Assembly: GCF_900119845.1 (NCBI RefSeq)
Contig: NZ_FPKU01000004.1
Location: forward strand, 62,001 to 126,000
Origin: Devosia enhydra
GTDB taxonomy: Bacteria > Pseudomonadota > Alphaproteobacteria > Rhizobiales > Devosiaceae
Direction of reading: 5' to 3'
Length of the DNA stretch: 64,000 nt
Below, piece by piece: positions 1 to 8,146 of this stretch (positions within the stretch are counted from its first letter, which is position 1; each line of letters starts with the position of its first letter). The notes below the pieces were generated by a model. It saw only the letters and a program-made list of their open reading frames with translations. It searched no databases and was not told where the DNA came from. A program made the translations under genes and the position numbers.

Positions 1-1
1 C

Positions 2-271
2 GGCTCGGCGGAGATGGGCGTCTATGCCCCGCCGGTCTTCGGGGACACCGTGGGCGCCGGCGACAGCCTGATGGCGGGCATCCTCACCTTCCTGCATCGC
101 AACGGGCACCTGGTGCCCGACCGGCTCGCGGGGCTGGATACCGAAACGCTCCACGCCATGCTCGCCTTCGGCGCCGTCGTGGCCGGGCTCAATTGCGGCC
201 ACAAGGGCTGCCAGCCACCCACGCTCGCGGAAGCCGAGGCGGCACTCGCCGCATGGCGCCGGGCGGGGTGA
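2..271 (+). CDS. PfkB-family sugar kinase, C-terminal part
   Basis: Only the C-terminal ~89 residues are in the window; the frame is open to the left edge. The motif DTVGAGDS is PfkB signature 2, whose Asp is the catalytic base and whose glycines form the anion hole for phosphate transfer from ATP to a sugar hydroxyl. The tail after it (an Ala-rich helix ending in AWRRAG) is usual for fructokinase or ribokinase-type enzymes. The substrate cannot be told from this fragment. It is followed by a toxin-antitoxin pair on the other strand, so it probably ends its own transcript. Confidence 0.85.
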   Translation, partial: GSAEMGVYAPPVFGDTVGAGDSLMAGILTFLHRNGHLVPDRLAGLDTETLHAMLAFGAVVAGLNCGHKGCQPPTLAEAEAALAAWRRAG

Positions 272-331
272 AGAGGGGCAAGATCGGCGCGATCCCGGAC
301 ATCGGCGAAGAGCCGAAGAGGTCGGTTCTGG

Positions 332-628
332 CTAGTCCAGAAGCTCAGGCTTCACGTCGCGCGCCGCGTGGAGAATGCGGATGACCTCGATATGGTCAGG
401 CAAGATGCGGTAATAGAGAACGAAGGTCTCGACCGGAAAGGCGCGAAGCCCGGTCCCCAGGCCGGGGCGAGCGGCCCCGGACTGCGGTTGCTCGGCCAGC
501 ATGGATGCCACTTCGTCGAAACGATGCAGCATGCGATCGGCAGCAGCCAGGCTGTCCTCGGCGATATGAAGCCAGATATCGAGCCGGTCCGTGCGCGCGA
601 GGGGACGGTGCCGGATATCAAGCGGCAT
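332..628 (-). CDS. RelE/ParE-type toxin
   Basis: A 98-residue protein with the size and layout of ParE/RelE toxins: an N-terminal helical hairpin, then the strand-rich end (FPVETFVLYYRI, then IEVIRILHAARD). ParE members poison DNA gyrase; RelE members cleave mRNA. The His-Ala-Ala-Arg-Asp ending is typical of the ParE branch, so gyrase is the likelier target, by family inference. Its start lies inside the end of the upstream antitoxin gene (11 bp overlap), which couples their translation, as expected for a type II toxin-antitoxin operon. Confidence 0.85.
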   Translation of the reverse strand: MPLDIRHRPLARTDRLDIWLHIAEDSLAAADRMLHRFDEVASMLAEQPQSGAARPGLGTGLRAFPVETFVLYYRILPDHIEVIRILHAARDVKPELLD

Positions 629-893
629 CGTGCTTGGCTCGCTCGGCGAGGATGCGTCGGCCTTCTTCGATCAACTGATCGGCGCTTTCCCAAGGCACAG
701 CGTCGCCGCTCGCCTCCCCCTCCGCGATCGCCTTTTTCAGCGCTTCGAGCTTCCAGGCGCGCAGCGCCTCGCGCTCTTCGAGCAGGCGCATGGAATCGCG
801 CAGGACTTCGCTGACGCTGGCATAGCGGCCCGATGCGACGAGTTCGCGCGCCAGGGCTTCGTAATGCTCGCCGATGGTGTAGCTCGAGGGCAT
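618..893 (-). CDS. ParD-type antitoxin (CopG/RHH family)
   Basis: A 91-residue protein beginning MPSSYTIGEHYE, with the ParD N-terminal ribbon-helix-helix DNA-binding region (SGRYASVSEVLRDSMRLLEE) and a charged C-terminal part that would wrap the toxin. The start at 893 is chosen over an ATG 12 bases upstream because GGAG lies six bases before it and the family normally starts at this residue. It precedes and overlaps the toxin gene. A palindrome just upstream (913-927) is the probable autoregulatory operator. Confidence 0.85.
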   Translation of the reverse strand: MPSSYTIGEHYEALARELVASGRYASVSEVLRDSMRLLEEREALRAWKLEALKKAIAEGEASGDAVPWESADQLIEEGRRILAERAKHDAA

Positions 894-912
894 GGTCGTC
901 TCCATTCGCCAG

Positions 913-927
913 TATCATTTTATGATA
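913..927. promoter_or_regulatory. Probable operator of the ParDE-type operon
   Basis: TATCAT-TTT-ATGATA is a perfect 6-bp inverted repeat with a 3-bp centre, 19 bp upstream of the antitoxin start. Ribbon-helix-helix antitoxins repress their own operon by binding such palindromes. The position and symmetry are seen; binding is inferred. Confidence 0.6.
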
Positions 928-946
928 GTGGCGAGCGCAGCTGGCT

Positions 947-2533
947 TCAAGCCGAGGCGCGGATGGCGTGGGCTTCCTCGAGCGTCATTTCGGTATGGTG
1001 CTCCCAGGACGGATCGGGCTCGGGGAAATCGATGCGGAAATGGCCGCCCCGGCTTTCCGTGCGCTTGAGGGCGGAGGCGGCGACCAGCGTCGCCGAGGTC
1101 GTCATGTTGAGATAGGCGCGGGTGACCTTTTCGGCGTTGGCCTCGAGATCGGCGATGCGCCTCAGCGCGTCGCGCAAGCCTTCGGCATCGCGCTCGACCC
1201 CGACGAGACCCGACATCACCGCGCGCAGATCACGCACCGCCGGCAGGTTGCGCAGCACGAGCTCGGCGGCTTCGCCATCGGCGTCGTTCCAGGCGATGCC
1301 GTCGAAGGGCGCCAGCGTGCGTACCGGCTCGAGCCCGCCAATGTCGGCGGCGATGCGCGCGCCATAGACGATGGCTTCGAGCAGCGAGTTCGAGGCCAGC
1401 CGGTTGGCCCCGTGCAGCCCGGTGCAGCTGGCTTCCCCGCACACCCAGAGGCCGGGCAGGGAGGCGCGGCCGCGCTCGTCGACCTTGACGCCGCCCATGT
1501 GGAAATGCGCTGCCGGCGTCACCGGGATCATGCCATTGACCGGATCGATGCCGGCATCGAGGCAATACTTCGCCACCGTGGGGAAGCGGGTCAGAATGCT
1601 CTCGCCCAGTGCCGCGCGGGTATCGAGAAACACCTGCCGCCCGGCCTTGATCTCGCGGAAATTGGCGCGCGCCACGACATCGCGCGGCGCCAGCTCGGCA
1701 TCGGGATGGAGGGCGGGCATGAAGCGCTCGCCGAGGTCGTTGACGAGGATCGCGCCTTCTCCGCGCAGCGCTTCGGTGGCGAGCGGCGCCGGATCGGCCC
1801 CGGTCAGGATCGCGGTGGGGTGGAACTGCACGAATTCGGCATCGGCGATGATCGCGCCGGCGCGAGCCGCCATGCCCATGGCGTGGCCGCGCACGCCGGG
1901 CGGATTGGTGGTGACCGCATAGAGCCCGCCCAGCCCGCCGGCCGCCAGCACCGTGGCGCGGGCGCGGATGAATACCGGCTCGGTATAGCGATCGCCGAGC
2001 TTGCGGCAGAACACCCCGACGATGCGGCCATCGGCGCGGGCGAGGTCGACGGCGGTGATCCCCTCGACGACGCGGATCGAGGGCGTGCGCCGCACCTCGG
2101 CCACGATGGCCTGCATGATCGCCCAGCCGGCCCGGTCGCCCTCGACCTTGACGATGCGATTGGCCGAATGGGCGGCTTCGCGGCCCAGTTCGAAATTGCC
2201 GAAATCGTCGCGGTCGAAGGGCGTGCCCCAGCGCGCGAGGTCCTCGATGCGCGCCGCCGCCTCGGCGGTCACCGATTCGGCGATGCCGTGATCGACAATG
2301 CCGGCCCCCGCCATCTCGGTGTCGAGCGCATGGGCGAGGGGGGTGTCGCCCGCCCCGATCGCCGCCGCCACCCCGCCCTGTGCCCAGGCCGAAGAGGCCC
2401 CGGTGCCCAGGGGGCGCGGCGAAAGCACGGTCACCGGCCGCGGCGCCAGCTTCAGGGCGCAGAAGAGCCCTGCAAGGCCGGCCCCCACGATCAGCGCGCC
2501 ATCCGCATTGAGGGTGTTGTCGAATGTGGGCAT
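947..2533 (-). CDS. nadB: L-aspartate oxidase NadB
   Basis: A 528-residue flavoprotein that oxidises L-aspartate to iminoaspartate, the first step of de novo NAD synthesis; NadA then condenses the product with dihydroxyacetone phosphate. Visible features are the N-terminal FAD Rossmann motif (GAGLAGL), the succinate dehydrogenase-like catalytic segment HFHMGG near residue 345, and the FAD-contact stretch GANRLASNSLLEA. Length is normal. Unusually, nadA does not directly precede it: an opposite-strand gene (2594-3076) sits between. An imperfect inverted repeat at 2551-2569 in its upstream region may be a regulatory site. Its 3' end is followed by the ParDE-type pair on the same strand. Confidence 0.97.
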   Translation of the reverse strand: MPTFDNTLNADGALIVGAGLAGLFCALKLAPRPVTVLSPRPLGTGASSAWAQGGVAAAIGAGDTPLAHALDTEMAGAGIVDHGIAESVTAEAAARIEDLARWGTPFDRDDFGNFELGREAAHSANRIVKVEGDRAGWAIMQAIVAEVRRTPSIRVVEGITAVDLARADGRIVGVFCRKLGDRYTEPVFIRARATVLAAGGLGGLYAVTTNPPGVRGHAMGMAARAGAIIADAEFVQFHPTAILTGADPAPLATEALRGEGAILVNDLGERFMPALHPDAELAPRDVVARANFREIKAGRQVFLDTRAALGESILTRFPTVAKYCLDAGIDPVNGMIPVTPAAHFHMGGVKVDERGRASLPGLWVCGEASCTGLHGANRLASNSLLEAIVYGARIAADIGGLEPVRTLAPFDGIAWNDADGEAAELVLRNLPAVRDLRAVMSGLVGVERDAEGLRDALRRIADLEANAEKVTRAYLNMTTSATLVAASALKRTESRGGHFRIDFPEPDPSWEHHTEMTLEEAHAIRASA

Positions 2534-2550
2534 GGGCCAGCCGTGTTTTG

Positions 2551-2569
2551 ACGTAGGTTTGACTTACGT
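2551..2569. promoter_or_regulatory. Imperfect inverted repeat in the nadB / HNH-like intergenic region
   Basis: ACGTAGGT-TTG-ACTTACGT forms 8-bp arms with one mismatched pair, lying 18 bp upstream of the nadB start and 25 bp before the divergent gene at 2594. Its place suggests an operator for one or both genes, for example an NAD-responsive repressor. Which regulator binds cannot be told. Confidence 0.4.
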
Positions 2570-2593
2570 AGTGATCCCGATAGTGTCCGGTGC

Positions 2594-3076
2594 ATGGCAC
2601 AAAGCGATGATCCCGGCCATCCCGACTATTGGCTGCGCTTTCTGTCCGAAGCCCAGCCTCTGTTCGAATCTGCGCCGGCAGCGCCGCCCTCGATCGAGAC
2701 GCTGCGCAGCCTTTATACCCATGTGCTGCGCGCCTATCACCATACCTGCGCATTGACCGGTCGGGCTTATGAGCCGGCCACCGACTTCCTGCACGACCAT
2801 CTCGAAATCGTCGCCATAAAGCCGCTCGGTACGGGCGGGTTGCTGCACGCCGATAATTTTCTCGCCCTCGAGCGGGTGGCAGCAGCGGCCTTTCGCGACG
2901 GGCATCTGACGATCGGCCCGGGCCTCCAGATCATCGCCGATCTCGCAACGCTCGACCCCGAACTGCTCGAACGGCTGGCGCCCGGCGGCAGGCTGATGCT
3001 TCCCGCCGCAGGCACCGCCCGCCCCGATCCTGCCGCGCTCGCCTTTCATCGCGAGCATATCTTCATGCGGCGATAG
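2594..3076 (+). CDS. HNH-nuclease-like protein, catalytic residues apparently lost
   Basis: A 160-residue protein. The order of segments recalls the C-terminal HNH domain of putative restriction endonucleases: CALTG, then LEIVAIKPLGTGG, DNFLALERVAAAAFRDGHLTI, and a final LAFHREHIF. In active members the segment after the Cys motif reads like AAHI-P and the next has N-GL-L---H--FD. Here the expected histidines are Ile and Val, and only one of the usual cysteines remains. It therefore looks like a non-catalytic relative, with a possible structural or DNA-binding role. It faces nadA (7-bp gap between the ends) and diverges from nadB. Family assignment is by pattern only. Confidence 0.55.
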   Translation: MAQSDDPGHPDYWLRFLSEAQPLFESAPAAPPSIETLRSLYTHVLRAYHHTCALTGRAYEPATDFLHDHLEIVAIKPLGTGGLLHADNFLALERVAAAAFRDGHLTIGPGLQIIADLATLDPELLERLAPGGRLMLPAAGTARPDPAALAFHREHIFMRR

Positions 3077-3083
3077 CGAGGGC

Positions 3084-4163
3084 TCAGTCGCCCTTGCGGC
3101 TCAATGCAATCATGCGTTCCACCGCGAGGCGGGCGGGGCCGGCGATCTCGGCTGGCACGGTCACCTCCTCGCTCATGGTGTGGAGCGACCACAGCACGTT
3201 CTCGAGATTGATGCGCTTCATGTGCGGGCAAATATTGCAGCCGCGCAGAAAATCCACCCCGGTGGTTTCCGAGGCGACATTGTCCGACATCGAGCATTCG
3301 GTGACCATCACCACGCGGGGCGGGCGCTCGCGCTTGACATAGTCGATCATCGCCGCCGTCGAGCCGGAAAAATCCACTGCATCGATCACCTCGGGCGGGC
3401 ATTCGGGGTGGGCGATGATCTTCGCCGCCGGATAGGCGTGGCGCAATTCGGCGATATCTGCGGCGGTGAAGGTTTCGTGCACCTCGCATGCGCCGGCCCA
3501 GGTGATGATCTTCTTGGCGGTCTTCTTGGCGGTGTTCTGGGCCAGATACTGGTCGGGGATCATGATCACCTGGTCGCCCTCGACCCGGTTGACGATGTCG
3601 AGCGCGTTAGAAGAGGTGCAGCACACATCGGTCACCGCCTTCACGGCCGCCGAGGTGTTGACATAGGTGACCACCGGGGCACCGGGATATTGCGCCTTCA
3701 TCGCCAGCACGTCCTCGGGGGTGATCGAGGAGGCGAGCGAGCAGCCGGCGCGGCTGTCGGGGATCAGCACCGTTTTCTCGGGGTTGAGCAGCTTGCTGGT
3801 CTCGGCCATGAAATGCACGCCGCACTGCACGATCACCTGCTGGCGCACCTTGGTCGCCTCGATCGCAAGTTGCAGGCTGTCGCCCACCACATCGGCCACC
3901 CCATGATAGATCTGCGGGGTCTGGTAATTATGGGCGAGGATCACCGCGTCCTTGGCCTTCTTCAGCCGGTTGATCTGCACGATCAGCGGGGCATAGAAGG
4001 GCCATTCGATCTCGGGGATGCGGTCGCGCACCCGATCGAACACGGCTTCGGTCTCGCGCTTCACGGCCGGGGAGAAGGCCAGATCATAGCTGTCGGCGAG
4101 AATTGCGCGCGCCTCTTCCACGGGGGTGAGGGCGTTGATCAGCTGCACCATCGGACTTGCCAT
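3084..4163 (-). CDS. nadA: Quinolinate synthase NadA
   Basis: A 359-residue [4Fe-4S] enzyme that makes quinolinate from iminoaspartate and dihydroxyacetone phosphate. Cluster and active-site cysteines are recognisable in [16 protein letters not shown] and the C-terminal [14 protein letters not shown] and HPECPP are family motifs for substrate binding. Length is normal for the long form. The start MASPMVQL is used; a second Met four codons on is possible. The gene is on the same strand as nadB but separated from it by 2594-3076. nadC is not in the window. Confidence 0.97.
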   Translation of the reverse strand: MASPMVQLINALTPVEEARAILADSYDLAFSPAVKRETEAVFDRVRDRIPEIEWPFYAPLIVQINRLKKAKDAVILAHNYQTPQIYHGVADVVGDSLQLAIEATKVRQQVIVQCGVHFMAETSKLLNPEKTVLIPDSRAGCSLASSITPEDVLAMKAQYPGAPVVTYVNTSAAVKAVTDVCCTSSNALDIVNRVEGDQVIMIPDQYLAQNTAKKTAKKIITWAGACEVHETFTAADIAELRHAYPAAKIIAHPECPPEVIDAVDFSGSTAAMIDYVKRERPPRVVMVTECSMSDNVASETTGVDFLRGCNICPHMKRINLENVLWSLHTMSEEVTVPAEIAGPARLAVERMIALSRKGD

Positions 4164-4340
4164 TTCCCGCGACGCCGGGACGCTCCGGCGGCTGGAACTT
4201 AAGGACCCGCCCCCGCCATTTCAATCCTTCCTGTCCCCCTTATGGGCTTGATCGGGCAGGGGCAAACTCCTAACCCTTCTGGGACGTGAAGGCGGGCCGT
4301 GCAATTGTCCCGCATCGGCATCCGACCCCGGGAGACCAGC

Positions 4341-4976
4341 ATGGCGCAGGACAGCGCGACCCTTCGAGAGACCCTCACCCTCGCCCCGGTCATTCCGGTG
4401 ATCATCCTCGATGATGTCGACAAGGCCCGGCCGCTGGCCGAAGCGCTGGTGGCGGGCGGGTTGCCGGTGCTCGAAGTCACGCTGCGCACGCCCAATGCGC
4501 TGCGGGTGATTGCCGAAATGGCAAAGGTCGCGGGCGCCGTGGTCGGCTCCGGCACGGTGCGCAGCCCCCTGCAGATGGAAAAATCGGTCGATGCCGGCTG
4601 CCGCTTCATGGTCTCGCCGGGGGCGCCGATGCGGCTGCTGGAAGCGGCCGACGACGTCGCCATTCCGCTCTTGCCCGGCATCGGCACGCCGACCGAGGCG
4701 ATGACGGCGGCCGAGCACGGCTATTCCTTCCTCAAATTCTTCCCCGCCGAGGCGCTGGGCGGCGCCCCCGTGCTCAAGGCCTTCGCCTCGCCTCTGCCCG
4801 ACATCACCTTCTGCCCCACCGGCGGCATCGATGCCGAAAAGGCCAAAACCTATCTCAAGCTGCCCAATGTCATTTGCGTGGGCGGCAGCTGGGTGATGCC
4901 CGCCGATGCCATCGAATCCGGCGACTGGGCCCGCATCGAACGCCTGGCCCGCGAGGCGGCGGCATTGAGGGGGTGA
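4341..4976 (+). CDS. eda: KDPG aldolase (2-dehydro-3-deoxyphosphogluconate aldolase)
   Basis: A 211-residue class I aldolase of the Entner-Doudoroff pathway that splits KDPG into pyruvate and glyceraldehyde 3-phosphate. The catalytic Glu is in LEVTLRTP and the Schiff-base Lys in FLKFFPAE; the phosphate-binding PTGGI follows. An upstream in-frame ATG at 4299 is rejected: the ATG at 4341 follows GGGAGA at good distance and starts the conserved part. It stands alone, divergent from nadA. Confidence 0.93.
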   Translation: MAQDSATLRETLTLAPVIPVIILDDVDKARPLAEALVAGGLPVLEVTLRTPNALRVIAEMAKVAGAVVGSGTVRSPLQMEKSVDAGCRFMVSPGAPMRLLEAADDVAIPLLPGIGTPTEAMTAAEHGYSFLKFFPAEALGGAPVLKAFASPLPDITFCPTGGIDAEKAKTYLKLPNVICVGGSWVMPADAIESGDWARIERLAREAAALRG

Positions 4977-4998
4977 GGCGCGGCGCGGGGGGTGCGCC

Positions 4999-5634
4999 AT
5001 GAAGACGAAGTTTGATGAGGTTTCGGAAAAGTATTATGTGGGCAAGCCGCACTTCAGGGCGAAGTGGGCAACCCCTATACTATTTTATCTTCCGGTCTTA
5101 TTGGGTATTTTGACATTTGTCTGGCCAGAGCCGTTTTTCGATTTCGTCCTATGGTCTCGCCTCTATCATTTTTCGCCCGTAAAGTTCTTTGATAACGGCG
5201 CCAGGCTATTGGAAATATCGGTGATAGTTTTCGGGGAGGGTAGAGCAAAGTCATTTTTTGCAATGTATGTGTTTACAAGCTATCTGTTTATAGTAAACTT
5301 TTTGTCTGTATTATTTTTGGAAATTTCGAAAAGAGCGCATATTTTTCTTAAAAATAACATAGCATTGGCTTGTTTCGGAATCGCATTTTCGGGATTTGCG
5401 CTTCATGCTCTTTATTTTGGCGGTTACGAATCATATGTCAGGCCCATGCGTTCTTGGGCCAGAGACAGTTATTCCGAAGCTGCAACCTTATCTCATGTTG
5501 CTCTCGGAGCGCATGCGCTCTTGATTTTGACGGCGTGTGGGGTGCCGCTAATGCTCTTGGTCAGCTTCAAGATAATCCGGCAGTGGACCCTCGGTGTGGA
5601 TCATGAAGGCCGCCCGCTCGGGCCTGACAAATGA
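4999..5634 (+). CDS. AT-rich multi-pass membrane protein of unknown function
   Basis: A 211-residue protein with about four membrane segments (roughly residues 25-50, 85-108, 122-142 and 172-195) and basic loops. I recognise no family. After the first few codons the base composition drops sharply (runs such as tattttatctt and aaaaataacat) compared with the very GC-rich genes on both sides, and its codon use differs. This suggests recent acquisition, although no mobile-element border is visible. It starts 22 bp after eda stops and could be read through from it. Confidence 0.7.
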   Translation: MKTKFDEVSEKYYVGKPHFRAKWATPILFYLPVLLGILTFVWPEPFFDFVLWSRLYHFSPVKFFDNGARLLEISVIVFGEGRAKSFFAMYVFTSYLFIVNFLSVLFLEISKRAHIFLKNNIALACFGIAFSGFALHALYFGGYESYVRPMRSWARDSYSEAATLSHVALGAHALLILTACGVPLMLLVSFKIIRQWTLGVDHEGRPLGPDK

Positions 5635-5680
5635 GCCTCGGCATGGTTGTCTATGCCGGGACGACGGGCAAGGAGTGGCC

Positions 5681-6055
5681 ATGACAACGCTTCCGCGACG
5701 CGCGGACCCGCCGGGCCTCTCGCTCCTGCGGGTCACCATCGCCGAGAATTTCCATCTCGGGCCCGGCCGGGCCGATCTGCTCGAGGCCATTGCGCGCACC
5801 GGGTCGATCTCGGCGGCGGGCAAGGCGATGGATATGAGCTACAAGAAGGCCTGGAGCCTCGTGCAGGCGCTCAATGAGGGGTTTGGGGCCCCGATGGTCG
5901 AAACCGAGCGCGGTGGCGCCGGGCAGGGCGGGGCGCAACTGACCGAGGCCGGCAAGAAGGTGCTGGCCCATTATCGCGCCATGCAGGACAAGACGCGCCG
6001 GGCCATCGCCGAGGACCTTGCGGCCATCCAGGCCGATATGTCCATAAAGAAATAA
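5681..6055 (+). CDS. ModE-type regulator, winged-helix domain only
   Basis: A 124-residue protein matching the N-terminal LysR-like winged helix of ModE: TGSISAAGKAMDMSYKKAWSLVQALNE is the helix-turn-helix, and AQLTEAGKKVLAHY the following wing and dimer helix. The C-terminal molybdate-binding Mop/TOBE domains of full ModE (about 260 residues) are absent. How molybdate would be sensed is therefore unclear from this protein alone. The start at 5681 follows AGGAG. It precedes modA on the same strand, and an excellent ModE-like palindrome lies between them. Confidence 0.85.
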   Translation: MTTLPRRADPPGLSLLRVTIAENFHLGPGRADLLEAIARTGSISAAGKAMDMSYKKAWSLVQALNEGFGAPMVETERGGAGQGGAQLTEAGKKVLAHYRAMQDKTRRAIAEDLAAIQADMSIKK

Positions 6056-6086
6056 CGCTTGATTTTCCGTCGCTGTTGCGGTTGCC

Positions 6087-6112
6087 TCGATATGGTCATA
6101 CAAACATATCGA
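6087..6112. promoter_or_regulatory. ModE-type operator (Mo box) before modA
   Basis: TCGATATG-N10-CATATCGA is a perfect 8-bp inverted repeat ending just upstream of the GAAGGAGG ribosome site of modA. It fits the CGnTATAT-spacer-ATATnnCG pattern of ModE boxes and lies directly after the modE-like gene, so repression of modAB when molybdate is plentiful is the natural reading. Confidence 0.75.
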
Positions 6113-6123
6113 AGGAGGACCTC

Positions 6124-6858
6124 ATGATCCGTGCTCTCGGGCTCGCGCTTTTATGCGGCATTGCCAGCGTCGCTTCGGCGCAGGCCGAAACCGTCAACGT
6201 GGCGGTGGCGGCCAATTTCACTGCCGTGGCGGAAGAGCTCGCGGCCCTGTTCAAGGCCGAGACGGGCCATGACGCGGTTCTGAGCTTCGGGGCCACCGGC
6301 CAGCTTTATACCCAGATCACCCAGGGCGCGCCGTTCGGGGTGTTCCTTTCGGCCGATGATGTGCGCCCGACCCAGGCGGTCACCGAGGGCCATGGGGTGG
6401 ATGGCAGCGTCTTCACCTATGCCATCGGGCAGTTGGCGCTGTTTTCCACCAGCCTCGATCTTGCCGATGGCGAGGCGGTGCTGCGTGCCGGCGCCTATGA
6501 GAAGATCGCCATCGCCGATCCGGCAGCCGCCCCCTATGGCGCCGCCGCCATCGAGGCGCTGACGGCGCTCGACCTGCGCGCCGCCATCGAGCCCAAATTC
6601 GTCACCGGCGCCAACATCACCCAGACCCTGCAATTCGTCGATACCGGCAATGCCGAACTCGGCTTCGTCGCCGCCAGCCAGGTGGCCGGGCGCGACAGCG
6701 TCTGGATCGTGCCGGCCGACCTGCACGCGCCCATCCGGCAGGATGCCGTGCTGCTGAGATCGGCCGCCAACAACCCGGCCGCCGCCGCCTTCATCGATTT
6801 CCTCAAATCCGATGCCGCGCGCGAGCGCATCGCGGCGGCCGGCTACTCGGTGGAGTAA
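6124..6858 (+). CDS. modA: Molybdate ABC transporter substrate-binding protein ModA
   Basis: A 244-residue periplasmic protein. Residues 1-22 form a Sec signal peptide ending ASAQA. The mature protein starts TVNVAVAANFTAV, the ModA hallmark for oxyanion binding; FGATGQLYTQITQGAPFGVFLSADD carries more anion-contacting residues. The start at 6124 is set by AAGGAGG eight bases before it; the in-frame ATG at 6076 lies before the operator and is unlikely. It is followed nine bases later by modB. No ATPase gene follows. Confidence 0.93.
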   Translation: MIRALGLALLCGIASVASAQAETVNVAVAANFTAVAEELAALFKAETGHDAVLSFGATGQLYTQITQGAPFGVFLSADDVRPTQAVTEGHGVDGSVFTYAIGQLALFSTSLDLADGEAVLRAGAYEKIAIADPAAAPYGAAAIEALTALDLRAAIEPKFVTGANITQTLQFVDTGNAELGFVAASQVAGRDSVWIVPADLHAPIRQDAVLLRSAANNPAAAAFIDFLKSDAARERIAAAGYSVE

Positions 6859-6867
6859 AGCCTGCCC

Positions 6868-7548
6868 GTGATCGACCCCAGCGCCATCTGGCCGCCCATT
6901 CTCCTCACATTGCAATTGGCCACGCTGGTCACCCTCATCCTGCTGGTGGTCTCGACCCCCATCGCGTGGTGGCTGGCGCGGTCCGATGCGAAATGGAAGG
7001 AGAGCGTCGCCGCCGTGGTGGCGCTGCCTTTGGTGCTGCCGCCAACGGTCTTGGGCTTTTACCTGCTGCTTGCGCTCGGCCCCAGCGGGCCGGGCGGGGC
7101 GCTGGCCGGGCTCTGGGGCGGGCGCACCATGGCCTTCACCTTCACCGGGCTCGTCATCGGTTCGGTGATCTTCTCGCTGCCCTTCGTGGTGCAGCCCCTG
7201 CGCATCGCCTTCGAGGCCATTGGCAGCGAGCCGGTCGAGGCAGCGCGCAGCCTTGGCGCCACCCCGCTCGAAGTCTTCCGCGCTGTCGAACTGCCGCTGG
7301 CGCGGCCCGGCTACATCACCGGGGCGGTGATGGGCTTTGCCCACACGGTGGGCGAATTCGGCGTGGTGCTGATGATCGGCGGCAACATCCCGGGCCAGAC
7401 CAAGGTGCTGTCCATCGCCATCTATGACTATGTCGAGCGCCTGCAATGGATGGAGGCGCATATCCTGTCGTTGGGCATGGTGATCTTCGGATTCGTCGTG
7501 GTCTCGGCCACCATGCTGGTCGATCGCCGCACCGCCCGGGCGTTCTGA
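6868..7548 (+). CDS. modB: Molybdate ABC transporter permease ModB
   Basis: A 226-residue inner-membrane permease with five to six helices and the EAA loop ([25 protein letters not shown]), the coupling site for the ATPase. [11 protein letters not shown] is typical of ModB. The start is GTG at 6868. It should work with ModA and a ModC ATPase, but the next gene (7571-8002) is an opposite-strand MarR regulator, so modC must be elsewhere or an ATPase is shared. Confidence 0.93.
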   Translation: MIDPSAIWPPILLTLQLATLVTLILLVVSTPIAWWLARSDAKWKESVAAVVALPLVLPPTVLGFYLLLALGPSGPGGALAGLWGGRTMAFTFTGLVIGSVIFSLPFVVQPLRIAFEAIGSEPVEAARSLGATPLEVFRAVELPLARPGYITGAVMGFAHTVGEFGVVLMIGGNIPGQTKVLSIAIYDYVERLQWMEAHILSLGMVIFGFVVVSATMLVDRRTARAF

Positions 7549-7570
7549 GGCAGGGGCTCGGGGCCTCCCG

Positions 7571-8002
7571 TCAGTCCCGCGTCAGGGTCAGCAGCTCCAC
7601 GAAGCGCCCCAATGCCTTGCGCACCGCCTTGCGGCGGCGGGGCGAAAGCTCTTCGAGCAGCGCGCCTTCGAGTTCGTCCCAGGTGTCGCCCAGCACGTCG
7701 CGCATCTCGGCGCCTTGAGGCGTGAGCCCATAGGCCACCGCCTCGCCCTCGAGCGCGTGGCGCACAACGAGGCCCTTCTGTTCGAGCCTCGAAAGGCGGC
7801 CCGTCAGCGCCTCGCCATCGATGCCGGTCGCCTCGGCGAGGGTCGGCAGCGTCAGGGCGGTCCTGGCATCGAGCGTGAGCAGCAGCGCATCGTCGCCCGG
7901 TTCGAGCCCGCGCTCGACCAGCGGCACGAGCAGCGCGCGGCGGGTCAGCTGACCGGCCTCGATCAGCCTGTAGAGGGTCGAATGCGAGCGGGACCTGGGC
8001 AT
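7571..8002 (-). CDS. MarR-like winged-helix regulator
   Basis: A 143-residue protein with MarR architecture: an N-terminal helix, then LPTLAEATGIDGEALTGRLSRLEQKGLV as the recognition helix and VRHALEGEAVAYGLTPQGAEM as the wing. The C-terminal helices (LSPRRRKAVRKALGRFVELLTL) would complete the dimer. No ligand is known. It is convergent with modB and divergent from the creatininase gene at 8147, which it might regulate. Confidence 0.75.
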   Translation of the reverse strand: MPRSRSHSTLYRLIEAGQLTRRALLVPLVERGLEPGDDALLLTLDARTALTLPTLAEATGIDGEALTGRLSRLEQKGLVVRHALEGEAVAYGLTPQGAEMRDVLGDTWDELEGALLEELSPRRRKAVRKALGRFVELLTLTRD

Positions 8003-8146
8003 GATGGGGAAAATAGCGCCAACTCCTTACCGTTGCGACAACATTGCCCGAATCGGTGCGGCGGGTAACGATGATCGACCAAGATTGTTCACTGGCCCGC
8101 AATGGGCTAATGGGCAAGGGGCCCAAGCGGAGGAGGCGGCAGCGCG

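Noticed and set aside
968..2551. 527-codon plus-strand frame over nadB
   Set aside because: Antisense shadow; nadB is certain.
6059..6123. Moco-type riboswitch before modA
   Set aside because: The leader is too short and is explained by the ModE palindrome and the ribosome site.
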